Source: Corydoras sp. C115 (Eukaryota; Chordata; Actinopteri; Siluriformes; Callichthyidae). Taken from it: a stretch of 64,000 nt of DNA. A model generated the notes under the pieces. The model made no database searches. It was given only the letters and a program-made list of their open reading frames with translations, and had not been told where the DNA came from. The stretch covers positions 283,501-347,500 of the forward strand of contig JAFMOC010000032.1 of assembly GCA_019802505.1 (NCBI GenBank), in the 5' to 3' direction. Position 1 is the stretch's first letter, and the number at the start of each line of letters is the position of its first letter. Below are positions 24,159 through 37,152 of this stretch, in pieces. The translations under genes and the position numbers were made by a program.

Positions 24159-24265
24159 ATTGGTCGATTCTTGTGAAACGTGAAAAGTGAAAACGTATAT
24201 AAACTGGAAGGTTCTACAGTCTTAGTACAGCATCTGATTGAGAATCATCTTTTCACCTGCTGGAT
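24159..24265 (+). promoter_or_regulatory. ATTGG plus TATATAAA promoter and exon 1
   Basis: ATTGG at 24159-24163, TATATAAA at 24196-24203. Exon 1 ends at 24265 before GTAAGA. The same block recurs at 27.13 and 29.72 kb. Confidence 0.65.
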
Positions 24266-24365
24266 GTAAGAGAATGTCTTAACTAAGGAAACATTCTTTT
24301 ATTTAAATCATTTCATAATGATTTATGCTTTTCTTTTTTCCAATCAGCTTAAAACACAAACAGCC

Positions 24366-24732
24366 ATGAAGATTGCTCTGATTGCAGTTTGCCTCATTGG
24401 CCTGATCTGTGCTGCCATTGTAAGTAAATATTACAACCAAACTTTATTCTTCATCTGATAAGACAAACAAACTGATTTTATTTGATAGGCTAATGAAGAG
24501 CATGAACGTGAAAAACGCTCTGGCGAGGTGAGTAGATCTGGCTTTATTGTTTTATTTACATGCACCAATTTTATTTTAACTCATTAGTTAACTATTGTAT
24601 TATTTACAGTCTTATGGAGGAGGATTCTATCCAAACTACAACAACAACGACAACAGCATGCTCAACCTCCTGATGTCCTTACTATTTGCACGACTGTTTC
24701 CAGCCCCTGCTCCTGCTCCAGCTGCAGGATAA
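24366..24732 (+). CDS. Small secreted prepropeptide, array copy 9
   Basis: Coding exons are 24366-24419, 24489-24527 and 24610-24732, giving 71 residues. The signal peptide is the same as in the 17.9-kb copy. Furin-type R25-E-K-R28. Exon 4 starts SYGGGFYPNY, then NNNDNS, a Leu/Met segment, Pro-Ala repeats and a terminal Gly. AATAAA is at 24794-24799. It is the first of three tandem copies (next at 27.3 and 29.9 kb) whose flanks are also duplicated. Confidence 0.85.
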
Positions 24733-25700
24733 CATGCCTTCCAGTTCTAAACTTGCCATTTTTACAATGTTTAAGTAATCAGTAAATACTTCAAATAAAA
24801 TTTCAGAACTACAAACTGATGTCTGATGTCTTACATTTTTAAATAAGCCATTCATTTTTAAAGATTTATTAAAAACAATGAAAGATGGTGAAAATGTGTC
24901 GCATGATAAACACCATGCTGTGAAAACTTTTATTGTTTCAATGTCAAAAGCATTAGCACAGTGAAACTTTGTGTGTTATATTAGTTTGGTTATAAAACAC
25001 AAGGTTATAAAGCTTAAACAATATATTAAGGTACTAAACCTTAAAATCTTTGAGTAACAGCAGTCATCACATCAATATCACATAACAAATGAATCAAGAT
25101 CAAATCTCTAATAGGTCAAGATCTATAAAAAGCAGCCTTTTAATATGATGGAATTAATCAAATTTATTTGCCATTACCACATAAACATGAAACATGTTTG
25201 TAATACACATTGGGGTAGCCGAAATATTTCTGAAATGTTGCCTGTTGCTCAGAATAACTTGAAGTTACAAATAGTGATTTTATTATATATATATTTTACA
25301 GTGAGCTAAATAGCCAAAACTCAAATACACAAAGTGTTATAATATCTAACATGATAATGTTAATACTGTATAATACTATTTTTTTATTTGCAGTTATTTT
25401 TTAATACAATATTACATATTTTACTTTTCTTCCCAGTAACAACTTAATAGGAATTATTATATATCGTACATATACAACATGTATAATATCTATTTAAGTA
25501 TATAAAAGCCTTATAGTCTAAAAAGGAACACAGGCCATATTTCTAAATAATCATACATTTTATTATGATTAATAGATTTTCAGTGTTTGAAAAGTTGTCT
25601 TTTTCTTCTTTCATTACTTTTTTATAAAATACTTTTATAAAGATCACTGTCCAACTCCAATGTTGTTCATGATTAAATGAATTCCACCTTGTTAACCATT

Positions 25701-26091
25701 TGTAACGGGTGCCTAGGGCACCCGTCCCTCGGCCGTTGTGTGTGGGTGTTTTTGGTTTCTGTGTCTATGTTCCTGTGTTGTTAATTAGCTGTCTCGTGTT
25801 AGTAATTTGAGTTAATTAGCTTCGCGGGTTCGTTGGGTGGTTGGGTTCACGTGGTGCGTTAGGTTAGGGTATTTAGTTCCGGGGTTTTAGGTCCTTCGTG
25901 CGCGTCTCTGTGTGTGTATTTCATGTCACCTTGTCCTTTGTGTGCCTGTTTGTGTGGTGTTTTTGCACCGTGAATAAATCCTCTGGTTTATGTTCTACCT
26001 GCGTGCCTGGCTCCCTTCTGCGCGTTAGAGCGCCGCGGCTCTGCGCTATATTTGCGCAGCCGCATCTAAGTCCCAGGTGGGCAGCGTGACA
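25701..26091. mobile_element. Solo LTR of a retroelement
   Basis: A GC-rich 391-bp insert that begins TGTAACGGGTG and ends GCGTGACA (TG...CA ends). It is flanked by the 5-bp direct repeat CCATT (25696-25700 and 26092-26096) and contains an AATAAA near 25972. The paralogous stretch near 28710 is uninterrupted (TTCACCATTAACTC), giving an empty site. No internal retroviral or Gypsy coding region is present. Strand is not certain. Confidence 0.85.
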
Positions 26092-26096
26092 CCATT

Positions 26097-27120
26097 ATCC
26101 CATTCATATTAAACATTTTTGTAATACAGATTGTGGTAACTAAAAAGGATAATTCCTAAAAGTCACATGTTTTTTTGGTTAACCAGAATTTATATATTAG
26201 TGTACAAAAAAGTTACATTTTAATATGTGCTAAAAATTGCAACATAAGGAAAATTCGTATTTTCATACGTGCCATTACTAACTAACATTTACTAACATGA
26301 TAAAATCCTTAATACAGTACTTTTTTTTTTTTAATTGAAGTCATTTTAAAAAGCATTAATATTTACAACAATTACATTGTCCTTTCAAAAATGCAATTAA
26401 GTACATTTTTCACTTTCTTCAAGAACAATTCAAAATGAATATTGCATCCCGTTACTGTTCTTTTTTAAAATATACATTTTGTGGTCATTTATTGAAATTT
26501 GTAACTCTACAAATTACATATATAATCTTAAACAATAAAAAATAAATAACACATACAGGCCAAATTAAATAATTAAAAGGTGACATGTAAGCTGAATTTA
26601 TTTGAAGCATACTTTTTAATCAAGAAAAATAGATTTAGTCTTTAAAAATTAGTATTTTTTACTTCATTACTTTTTCATGAAATACTTTTATAAAAATCAC
26701 TGTCAAATCACTGTTCCCTATAAAAAACATATTAAATAAAATGTAGACATTTCATGTAACCTTTTGATTGTCAGGCACATATTACAAAAAAGCTCCAAAG
26801 AACTAAAATATTCATCTTAAATCTAAAGTAAATGTGTCCAAACCTTTACATAAGACTGTGGGTGTATACAGATTAACATCATGCTCATGTAATTCTGTCT
26901 TTGTGTCAAAAAGACAGATGTCTTGTTTAAACTATTTACCTAAATTAAGTAGTCACCCTGTTGAAAGTTAGATAATCTAAAATAGTCATTTCCCAATTAT
27001 TAGTTGCCTCACTTTGTCTGATGGAGAATCATAACTATTTGCTTAAGAATTTGTGTTACAGCATTTGTTTGATGGAGAATTCTGTCTATTTACTTAGAAA
27101 TTTGTGTTACAGCATCACAA
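26097..27120. other. Intergenic, duplicated upstream flank
   Basis: Matches about 28720-29715 upstream of the next gene. It contains a partial internal repeat of the TTTGTGTTACAGCAT block (27050-27115). No exon seen. Confidence 0.6.
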
Positions 27121-27129
27121 TTCATGTTG

Positions 27130-27224
27130 ATTGGTCCATTCTTTACTGAAAACGTATATAAACTGGAAGGTTCTACAGTCTTAGTACAGCATCTGATTGA
27201 GAATCATCTTTTCACCTGCTGGAT
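27130..27224 (+). promoter_or_regulatory. ATTGG plus TATATAAA promoter and exon 1
   Basis: ATTGG at 27130-27134, TATATAAA at 27155-27162. Exon 1 ends at 27224 before GTAAGA. Confidence 0.65.
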
Positions 27225-27326
27225 GTAAGAGAACGTCTTAACTAAGGAAACATTCTTTTATTTAAATCATTTCATAATGACTAGTATGCTTTTCTTTTTT
27301 CCAATCAGCTTAAAACACAAACAGCC

Positions 27327-27717
27327 ATGAAGATTGCTCTGATTGCAGTTTGCCTCATTGGACTGATCTGTGCTGCCTTTGTAAGTAAATTTTGCAACCA
27401 AACTTTATGCTTCATTTAAAAATATATATTTATTTGATTTATTTATTTATTTATTTGATAGGCTAATGAAGAGCATGAACGTGAAAAACGCTCTGGAGAG
27501 GTGAGTAAATCTGGCTTTATTATTTTATCTACATGCACAAATTTTATTTTAACTCATAAGTAATCTATTGTATAATTTACAGTCTTATGGAAGAGGATTC
27601 TATCCAAACTACAATAACAACAACAACAACAACAACAACAACCTGCTCAACCTCCTGATGTCCTTACTTATGGCACGAATGTTTCCAGCCCCTGCTCCTG
27701 CTCCAGCTGCAGGATAA
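27327..27717 (+). CDS. Small secreted prepropeptide, array copy 10 (long Asn run)
   Basis: Coding exons are 27327-27380, 27462-27500 and 27583-27717, giving 75 residues. Signal peptide and furin-type R25-E-K-R28 are as in the neighbours. Exon 4 starts SYGRGFYPNY and then has ten consecutive Asn, nine of them AAC codons, so this is a coding trinucleotide repeat. It ends in a Leu/Met segment, Pro-Ala repeats and a terminal Gly. AATAAA is at 27780-27785. Confidence 0.85.
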
Positions 27718-27789
27718 CATGCCTTTCAGTTCTAAAACTTGCCATTTTTACAATGTTTAATTAATCAGTAAATACTTCAAATAAAATTT

Positions 27790-29715
27790 CAGAACTGCAA
27801 ACTGAAGTCTGATGTCTTACATTTTTAAATAAGCCATTTATTTTTAAAGATTTATTAAAAACAATGAAAGATGGTGAATGTGTTACAGTGATAATCACCA
27901 CGCTATGAAGACTATTCATGTTTCAATGTCAAAAGCAAAAGCACAGTGAAACTTTGGCCAGCTTTGTGTGATTTTTAATATTTTGGTTATAAAACAAAAG
28001 GTTATAAAGTTTAAACAATATATTAAGGTACTAAACCTTAAAACCTTTGAGTAACAGCAGTCATCACATCAATATCACATATCAAATGAATCAAGATCAA
28101 ATCTCTAATAGGTCAAGATCTATAAAAAGCAGCCTTTTAATATGATGGAATTAATCAAACTTATTTGCCATTACCACATAAATATGAAACATGTTTGTAA
28201 TACAGATTGGGGTAGCTGAAATAGATATTTCTTCAATGTTGCCTGTTGCTCAGATTAACTTGACATTACAAATAGTGAAAAAAAATGTTAAAATTAAAAA
28301 ATAGCCAAAACTCAAATGCATAAAGTGTTACAATATCTAACATGATAATGTTTATTCTGGATAATACAGTTTTTTTCTTTGCAGTTATTTTATAATACAA
28401 TAATGGTACATATTTTACTTTTTCTCCCCCAGAAACAACTTAATAGCAATTATTATTTCATCCCATCAGTGCTCTATTAAAAATAATTATGGTAATTTAT
28501 ATAAAATTAATTGTAAATCTCATACATATACAACATGTATAAAATCTATTTAAGTATATAAAAGCCTTATAGTCATATTTCTAAATAATCGTACATTTTA
28601 TTATGATTAATAGATTTTCAGTGTATAAACGTTTACTTTTTTATAAAATACTTTTATAAAGATCACTGTCCAACTCCAATGTTGCTAATGATTAAATGAA
28701 TTCCACCTTGTTCACCATTAACTCATTAATATTAAACATTTTTGTAATACAGGTTGTGGCAACTAAAAAGGATAATTCCTAAAAGTCACATGTTTTTCTG
28801 GTTAACTAGAATTTATAATAGTGTACAAAAAAGTTACATTATAAAATGTGCTTAAAATTGCAACATAAGGAAAATTCTTATTTTCATACGTGCCATGTTT
28901 ACTAACATGCCAAAAATTCATAATATACTTTGTTTTTTTATTGTAGTTATTTTATAAAGCAGTTATATTTACAATAATGCAATTAAGTACATTTTTCACT
29001 TTCTTCAACAACAATTCAAAATGAATATTGCATCACTTTACTGTTCTTTTTTAAAATATACATTTTGTGGTCATTTATTGAAATTTGTAACTCTACAAAA
29101 TACATATATAATTTTAAACAATAAAAAATAAACAACACATACTGGCCAAATTAAATATTTAAAAGGTGACATGTAAGCTGAATTTCTTTGAAGCATACCT
29201 TTTTAATCAAGAAAAATAGATTTAGTCTTTAAAAATTAGTATTTTTTACTTCATTACTTTTTCATGAAATACTTTTATAAAAATCACTATCAAAAATCAC
29301 TGTTCCCTATAAAAAACATATTAATTAAAATGTAGACATTTCATGTAACCTTTTGATTGTCAGGCACATATTACAAAAAAGCTCCAAAGCACTAAATATT
29401 CATCTTAAATCTAAAGTAAATGTGTCCAAACCTTTACATAAGACTGTGGGTGTATACAGATTAACATCATGCTCATGTAATTCTGTCTTTGTGTCAAAAA
29501 GACAGATGTCTTGTTTAAACTATTTACCTAAATTAAGTAGTCACCCTGTTGAAAGTTAGATAATCTAAAATAATCATCATTTCCCAATTATTAGTTGCCT
29601 CACTTTGTCTGATGGAGAATCATAACTATTTGCTTAAGAATTTGTGTTACAGCATTTGTTTGATGGAGAATTCTGTCTATTTACTTAGAAATTTGTGTTA
29701 CAGCATCACAATTCA
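27790..29715. other. Intergenic, duplicated flank
   Basis: The left half matches 24.8-25.7 kb and the right half matches 26.1-27.1 kb. It carries the empty site for the LTR. No gene seen. Confidence 0.6.
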
Positions 29716-29720
29716 TGTTG

Positions 29721-29815
29721 ATTGGTCCATTCTTTACTGAAAACGTATATAAAGTGGAAGGTTCTACAGTCTTAGTACAGCATCTGATTGAGAATCATCT
29801 TTTCACCTGCTGGAT
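29721..29815 (+). promoter_or_regulatory. ATTGG plus TATATAAA promoter and exon 1
   Basis: ATTGG at 29721-29725, TATATAAA at 29746-29753. Exon 1 ends at 29815 before GTAAGA. Confidence 0.65.
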
Positions 29816-29926
29816 GTAAGAGAACGTCTTAACTAAGGAAACATTCTTTTATTTATTTATGACTATTTATTTATTTATGACTATTATACTTTTCTTTTTT
29901 CCAATCAGCTTAAAACACAAACAGCC

Positions 29927-30299
29927 ATGAAGATTGCTCTGATTGCAGTTTGCCTCATTGGACTGATCTGTGCTGCCTTTGTAAGTAAATTTTGCAACCA
30001 AACTTTATGCTTCATTTAAAAATATATATTTATTTGATTTATTTATTTATTTATTTGATAGGCTAATGAAGAGCATGAACGTGAAAAGCGCTCTGGAGAG
30101 GTGAGTAAATCTGGCTTTATTATTTTATTTACATGCACAAATTTTATTAAATAAAGTCTTATGCCATCAGTCTTATGGAGGAGGATTCTATCCAAACTAC
30201 ACCAGCAACAACAACAACAACAACCTGCTCAACCTCCTGATGTCCTTACTTATGGCACGAATGTTTCCAGCCCCTGCTCCTGCGCCAGCTGCAGGATAA
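29927..30299 (+). CDS. Small secreted prepropeptide, array copy 11
   Basis: Coding exons are 29927-29980, 30062-30100 and 30171-30299, giving 73 residues. It is nearly the same as the 27.3-kb copy, but the Asn run is shorter and begins Thr-Ser, and Arg is replaced by Gly in SYGGGFYPNY. The third intron is shorter, ending in an unusual acceptor ATGCCATCAG. AATAAA is at 30362-30367. Confidence 0.83.
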
Positions 30300-30369
30300 C
30301 ATGCCTTCCAGTTCTAAAACTTGTCATTTTTACCATGTTTAAGTAATTGGTAAATACTTTAAATAAAAT

Positions 30370-31575
<1,206 letters not shown>

Positions 31576-31579
31576 GCTG

Positions 31580-31674
31580 ATTGGTTGATTCTTGAGTCAA
31601 AATATATTTATAAAGGAAGGCCCTTTAGCCTCAGTACAGCATCGAATTGAGATTCATCTTTTCACCTGCTGGAT
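31580..31674 (+). promoter_or_regulatory. ATTGG plus TTTATAAAG promoter and exon 1
   Basis: ATTGG at 31580-31584, TTTATAAAG at 31607-31615. Exon 1 ends at 31674 before GTGAGA. Confidence 0.6.
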
Positions 31675-31780
31675 GTGAGAGCATGTTTTAATATTTAATT
31701 TTTTTTTAACTCAAACTTGATTTATGTAGCATTTTATGTCGTCCTTTTTTCCCCAAACAGCTTGAAATCGTTAAATAGCA

Positions 31781-32204
31781 ATGAAGACTATTCTGATTGC
31801 TGTTTGCCTCATTGGACTGATTTGTGCGGTCAGTGTAAGTACTAAACCTACAATTTATAACCAAATCTGTTGCTTAATTTAATAAGTCATAAAAAGCAGA
31901 CTGATTCGTGCATTATTTTTATAGAGTACTGAGGAGCATGAACGTGACAAACGCTCTGGAGAGGTGAGAAAATCCAGATTCATTATTGTAAATATATGCT
32001 TCAGTGTTTTTTGACTCAGAACGATAACTATTATATAATTTACAGTCTAATGGAGGAGGATTCTACTATCCATACGTTGTTAACAACAACATCAACCTTC
32101 TCAATAGTCTGCTGCCCTTTCTAATAGCGCGACTGTTTCCTGCTCCTGCTGCTCCTGCTGGTCCTGCTCCTTATCCTGCTCCTCCTGCCCCAGGAAACGG
32201 CTAA
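31781..32204 (+). CDS. Small secreted prepropeptide, array copy 12
   Basis: Coding exons are 31781-31834, 31925-31963 and 32046-32204, giving 83 residues. The signal peptide starts MKTILIAVCLIGLIC. Exon 3 has R25-D-K-R28, still a furin-type site. Exon 4 starts SNGGGFYYPY, then a Val/Asn stretch, a Leu/Ile segment, and a Pro/Ala/Gly/Tyr tail ending Gly-Asn-Gly. AATAAA is at 32265-32270. It is the only intact first member of the two-gene block repeated at 35.5 and 38.2 kb. Confidence 0.84.
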
Positions 32205-32468
32205 TAACCCTTTTAGTTCTACAAGCTTTTGTACCAACTTGATGCAAGTTAAGAAATTACTTTAAATAAAGATTATCAAGCTGCAATCTGATGTCTTAAT
32301 AATTATTTTTATTTTTTTTACTCAGACTTGACTTGTTTAAAGTGACACTATTCCCAAATTTTTCCAAGACAAATATTTTACATACATACAAATACACAGA
32401 TTCTCAACCCAGATTTACAAAGCTAAAATGGCCAAGACAATTTGGCTAAATAATAATAATAATAATAA

Positions 32469-32469
<1 letters not shown>

Positions 32470-32499
<30 letters not shown>

Positions 32500-32601
32500 A
32501 AGAAGAAGAAATAACAGTGATAAAAAAATAATAAATTGTGAGCAAGAGCACAAACCTCACTCTGTTTTTTTCATTAGACCAGTTTATACTACTTGATTCA
32601 C

Positions 32602-32686
<85 letters not shown>

Positions 32687-32720
32687 CATACACACACACA
32701 CTCCATGACGTGCACTTGCG

Positions 32721-32784
<64 letters not shown>
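32470..32784. repeat. (GAA)n, (TA)n and (CA)n microsatellite group
   Basis: GAA/AAG repeats at about 32470-32511, TA repeats at 32604-32684 and CA repeats at 32723-32784. The group recurs, with other lengths, at 36.10-36.30 and 38.84-39.05 kb in the duplicated blocks. Confidence 0.9.
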
Positions 32785-32786
<2 letters not shown>

Positions 32787-33477
32787 GTATATTTTTATCT
32801 TAATATCAAATATCAAAATAAATTTAAAAAATATTTTAAAATCATGTACACTAAAGAAACAATTTTGGACATGTACATTTTTATTTTCATATTTGTTTTG
32901 GCAAACAACTAAAATGAACATGTATATGCATGTTATCAGTAGAAAAAGCCATTGTTATTAATAAGTCTTTAAAACAAAACTAATACCAGAATGTCTCAGG
33001 TTATGCGTTTATCCCCACAGTGGATTAATTGTGCAGCACAATGCTACATATAATAATCCTATTATAATAATCCTATTATAATAATCCTATTATATTTCCA
33101 GTAGGTGTGAAATGTGACACTCATCTTGTGATGTGCAATACCTTAATTCTTAAAGTAATCTCATAATCTTTTTATGTTTACATTGCTTTTTAAAATCATA
33201 TTCTGTTTATTTATAGATTTCGTATTTATAAATGTACTTCATGTCATACTTTATTAATTTATTAATTATTTTAGTACTTATTTAGTAAGAATGTACTTAA
33301 GTACTTGTCTAGTGTTGTGTTGTCTCAAGTAGTTAAGCTGAAAAACAGTCCATCCTAGATTGTAATTTCCTAAATAATAGACTTGTAAATTCTTGCCCAA
33401 TATTTGAAGATAGTTGTGGTACATGGTATGCATCTTGGGTACAATCCATGGTGATTAGATCGCAGCCCAAGCATTTA

Positions 33478-33560
33478 TTTAAAAGGCAGCACATTAACAA
33501 TAATGCAGGTGTATGAAACTGAGCAACCTGAAAACCTGAGTCGTCTGACTTGCTCTAACG
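33478..33560 (+). promoter_or_regulatory. TTTAAAAG promoter and exon 1
   Basis: TTTAAAAGGCAG starts at 33478. The upstream GTGATTAGA is a degenerate form of the ATTGG element. Exon 1 ends at 33560 before GTAAGC. Repeated at 36961 and 39730. Confidence 0.6.
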
Positions 33561-33669
33561 GTAAGCGATGGTATTCTGAATTAAATTGTTGAATGTTTTT
33601 GTTACCAGGAAAGATGTGCAATTTGTAATGAATAATTATATTTGATTAAGTGAAAGTTTCAGAAACAAA

Positions 33670-34336
33670 ATGAAGATTGCAATCGTGGCTTTGTGTCTGC
33701 TTGGATTGTACTGTGCTGCTTTTGTAAGTATTAAAATTTGCTAACAGTCAGTTGTTTTAAATAAACACTTGCTTGTTTTTATAAAAACATCCACATGTCA
33801 TTATAATGTCCGTTATATTTTCACAGGCTAATGAGGAGCATAAACAAGAAAAACGGTCCTGGAGCAATGAGGTATGTAAATAGTAAAATTTGTTTTGTTT
33901 TATTCAATTTAGTAAAATAATGTATATAGTTGTAAGTAAAAAAAAGTAAATTACTTTATGTAGATATGCTACCATGATTTCATTGGTAGTACTTAATGCT
34001 GTCGGTGGTAGTTACCTCACGAACATCTTTACAAAAACCTTCAATTAACTTTTTTTTAAATGTACTAATTCAGGCAGTAATGTTTAAATGGAATAAAAGT
34101 TGAATTAAAACTGTATGATATTATTTAACTCTGTGACTAATATTTATTGTACATATTTATTTCAGTATAGAGTATATGGAGGATATGACTACAGCAGTAT
34201 ATTTAATTCACTGCTACCCCTATTATTGGCACGTCTGTTACCTGCTCCTGCTGCTCCAGCTCCAGCTGCAGCTCCAGGTCCAGCTCCAGGTCCAGCTCCA
34301 GGTCCAGCTCCAGGTCCAGGTCCAGCTCCAGAATAG
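33670..34336 (+). CDS. Small secreted proprotein with Pro-Gly-Pro-Ala tail, array copy 13
   Basis: Coding exons are 33670-33723, 33827-33871 and 34166-34336, giving 89 residues, the longest copy. The signal peptide starts MKIAIVALCLLGLYC. Exon 3 has KQEKRSWSNE: a Lys-Arg pair is kept, but Gln replaces the Arg needed for a full furin site. Exon 4 starts YRVYGGYDYSS and leads to a Leu-rich segment and an expanded Pro-Ala-Pro-Gly repeat. It ends Pro-Glu rather than Gly. AATAAA is at 34505-34510. Confidence 0.84.
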
Positions 34337-34514
34337 CAAGACAGCTGCTCCTGACCCCAAAACAAATTTCATAACATAAAGGAATTAATAATCTGTTAAA
34401 TTTATTCCATCTTATAATTTTAAAAAATGGGTCAATTTCTATGCATGGATTATAATTTTTCCTCTAAAAATTATTGTTAATGCATTCATTTTAATCAAAA
34501 CATAAATAAAGAAC

Positions 34515-35336
34515 AGAAGCATATGAACGAATATTTGTGGATTTTTTTTTTAAACCAATTCTCATTGTTAGAAATAATTATAATTTAAAATGTGTCTTTA
34601 CTTAAGAGGGCTTATTTGTAAAAGTTTAAAAGCCAATATCAGGTACATCAAAATATATAGATCTGCTTTGATCCTTGTAGAGAACAGGTTATAAGTATCT
34701 AAATTTAACAATGTGTACTCTCAGCTTTTATTTTCAGAGAAAAAAAATTCTGAAATGACTGGACTGAAAAAAACATATACTAGCTATTAAACTTATAAAA
34801 GTTAATAACTTATATTAGCTATTATATTAACTCTTGGAGAGAAATAATTTCCAATTTTTCAAATTAGAATTAAACCAGCCAATTTAACATCACCTGTGTG
34901 TGTATGCATACATGTGTGTGTGTGTGTGTGTGTAAACATCAACAGAATTATTAATAAAACAGATATTGACAGGCAAGTAACAAATCGGCACATAAGAAAA
35001 ATTAGTGGCAGTGTAAAAAAGCATAATTACTTTCATTTCCCTCAATCTGATGTTTACATCACCTACATGATTTTAGGCATTACAGTGTCAAATATTTGGT
35101 TGACTTAACAATTGATGAACAAATTTGTACAGAATGTTTGTAAGAGTTTTTGTTTTAATTTTAGACCATTAATAAGGTTAATTGGGTTTTGTAACCTATG
35201 AATATAAACCCTGATGATAAATGTTATTTATGTTTCCATGAGTCTCTAAACACAAAAGCCAGAAATGTTGTAATATCATCTTAAAAACTGGGGCCAAATT
35301 GAAACCAAACGTATCCTCACCTCTAAAGAACATGTC

Positions 35337-35383
<47 letters not shown>

Positions 35384-35460
35384 CACACACTCATACATAC
35401 ACATACCATATAATATAATTTTGAATATTATTAAACTTTCTTTTAAACATTTTCACATTA
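34515..35460. other. Intergenic, paired with the sequence after 40.8 kb
   Basis: Matches about 40790-42050 but lacks the hAT-type insert there. A short TA/CA tract lies at about 35338-35390. Confidence 0.6.
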
Positions 35461-35467
35461 AACACCA

Positions 35468-35839
35468 TTTGCCTCATTGGACTGATTTGTGCGGTCAGTG
35501 TAAGTACTAAACCTACAATTTATAACCAAAACTATTACTTAATTTAATAAGTCATAAAAAGCAGACTGATTCGTGCATTATTTTTATAGAGTACTGAGGA
35601 GCATGAACATGACCAATGCTCTGGAGAGGTGAGAAAATCCAGATTCATTATTGTAAATATATGCTTCAGTGTTTTTTGACTCAGAACGGTAACTATTATA
35701 TAATTTACAGTCTAATGGAGGAGGATTCTACTATCCATACGTTGTTAACAACAACATCAACCTTCTCAATAGTCTGCTGCCCTTTCTATTAGCGCGACTG
35801 TTTCCTGCTCCTGCTCCTCCTGGCCCAGGAAACGGCTAA
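35468..35839 (+). pseudogene. Beheaded copy of the 31.8-kb gene (first)
   Basis: The exon 2 remnant 35468-35499 lacks the start codon, the first part of the signal peptide, exon 1 and the promoter. Exon 3 (35590-35628) is in frame, but its cleavage motif has changed from ERDKR to EHDQC. Exon 4 (35711-35839) is fully open with a shorter Pro-Ala tail ending Gly-Asn-Gly. All splice sites are intact. It is a pseudogene unless the exons are reached by splicing from another transcript. Confidence 0.8.
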
Positions 35840-36103
35840 TAAACCTTTTAGTTCTACAAGCTTTTGTTCCAAATTAATATAAGAAAAGAAATTACTTTAA
35901 ATAAAATTGATCAAGCTGCAATCTGATGTCTTCATTTTTTTTACTCAGACTTGACTTGTTTAAAGTGACACTATTCCCAAATTTTTCCAAGACAAATATT
36001 TTACATACATACAAATACACAGATTCTCAACCCACATTTACAAAGCTAAAGACACTAAGAGCCCTACATAACGCCATACATAAATGCTCAAGACAATTTG
36101 GGT

Positions 36104-36134
<31 letters not shown>

Positions 36135-36245
36135 AAGAAGAAATAACAGTTATAAAAATAATAAATTGTGAGCAAAAGCACAAACCCTTTTTTTCATTAG
36201 ACCAGTTTATACTACTGGATTCATGAATGAATGAATATATATATA
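36104..36245. repeat. (GAA)n and short (TA)n tracts
   Basis: GAA/AAG repeats at about 36104-36141 and a short TA tract near 36236-36246, matching the longer tracts at 32.5 kb. Confidence 0.85.
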
Positions 36246-36960
36246 TACACATACACAAACACACCATGACATACGCGTGCACGTGCACACACTTACACAC
36301 ACAGGGTATATTTCTATCTTAATATCAAATATCAAAAAAGAATTTAAAAATATTTTAAAATCATGTACACTAAAGAAACAATTTAGGACATGTACATTTT
36401 TATTTCCTAATTTATTTGGCAAACAACTAAAATGAACACGTATATGCATGTTATCAGTAGGATAATTAATAAGTATTTAAAACAAAACAGTTAAACTAAT
36501 ACCAGAATGTCTCAGTTTATGTGTTTATCCTCACAGTGGTTTAATTGTACAGCATAATGCTACAGGTTTAAGTTGTCAAGATTAATCTATTTTTACAACA
36601 AACAATCAAGGTGTGAAATGTGACACTCATCTTGTGATGTGCAATACCTTAATTCTTAATGTAATCTCATAATCTTTTTTTGTTTACATTGCTTTTTAAA
36701 ATCATATTCCATTTATTTATAGATTTCGTATTTTAAATGTACTTCATGTCATACTTTATTAATTTATAGTACTTAGGAATGTACTCAAGTAGTTGTATAG
36801 TGTTGTCTCAAGTAGTTAAGCTGAAAAACAGTCCATCCTAGATTGTAATTTCCTAAATAATAGACTTGTAAATTCTTGCTCAACATTTGAAGATAGCTGT
36901 GGTATATGGTATGCATCTTGGGTACAATCCATGGTGATTAGATCGCAGCCCAAGCATTTA

Positions 36961-37043
36961 TTTAAAAGGCAGCACATTAACAATAATGCAGGTGTATGAA
37001 ACCGAGCAACCTGAAAACCTGAGTCGTCTGACTTGCTCTAACG
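36961..37043 (+). promoter_or_regulatory. TTTAAAAG promoter and exon 1
   Basis: TTTAAAAGGCAG at 36961. Exon 1 ends at 37043 before GTAAGC. Confidence 0.6.
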
Positions 37044-37152
37044 GTAAGCGATGGTATTCTGAATTAAATTGTTGAATGTTTTTGTTACCAGGAAAGATGT
37101 GCAATTTGTAATGAATAATTATATTTGATTAAGTGAAAGTTTCAGAAACAAA

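Larger units (their letters stand above)
24000..25700. repeat. Tandem duplication unit, copy 1 of 3
   Basis: The gene and about 1 kb downstream are repeated at 27.0-28.7 kb and, in shorter form, at 29.6-30.8 kb. Start-codon offsets are 2961 and 2600 bases; the difference is largely explained by the LTR at 25.7 kb. Confidence 0.8.
31580..34515. repeat. Two-gene tandem block, copy 1 of 3
   Basis: Carries the genes at 31.8 and 33.7 kb. Blocks 2 (35.46-37.93 kb) and 3 (38.17-40.76 kb) repeat exon 2 to exon 4 of the first gene, the intergenic (GAA)n/(TA)n stretch and all of the second gene. Confidence 0.85.

Noticed and set aside
25898..26089. 63-residue frame in the GC-rich insert
   Set aside because: It lies inside the solo LTR; LTRs of this kind do not encode a protein here.
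32460..32515. (GAA)n read as poly-Arg or poly-Ser frames, also at 36.1 and 38.8 kb
   Set aside because: Simple trinucleotide repeat in intergenic DNA between duplicated blocks.
33050..33093. Three short direct repeats (TAATAATCCTATTATA) considered as a CRISPR-like array
   Set aside because: No spacers, only three contiguous units, and the genome is eukaryotic; a small tandem repeat.
35468..35839. Intact gene call for the 35.5-kb copy (and 38.2 kb)
   Set aside because: There is no start codon, exon 1 or promoter, and the cleavage motif is changed; listed as pseudogenes instead.
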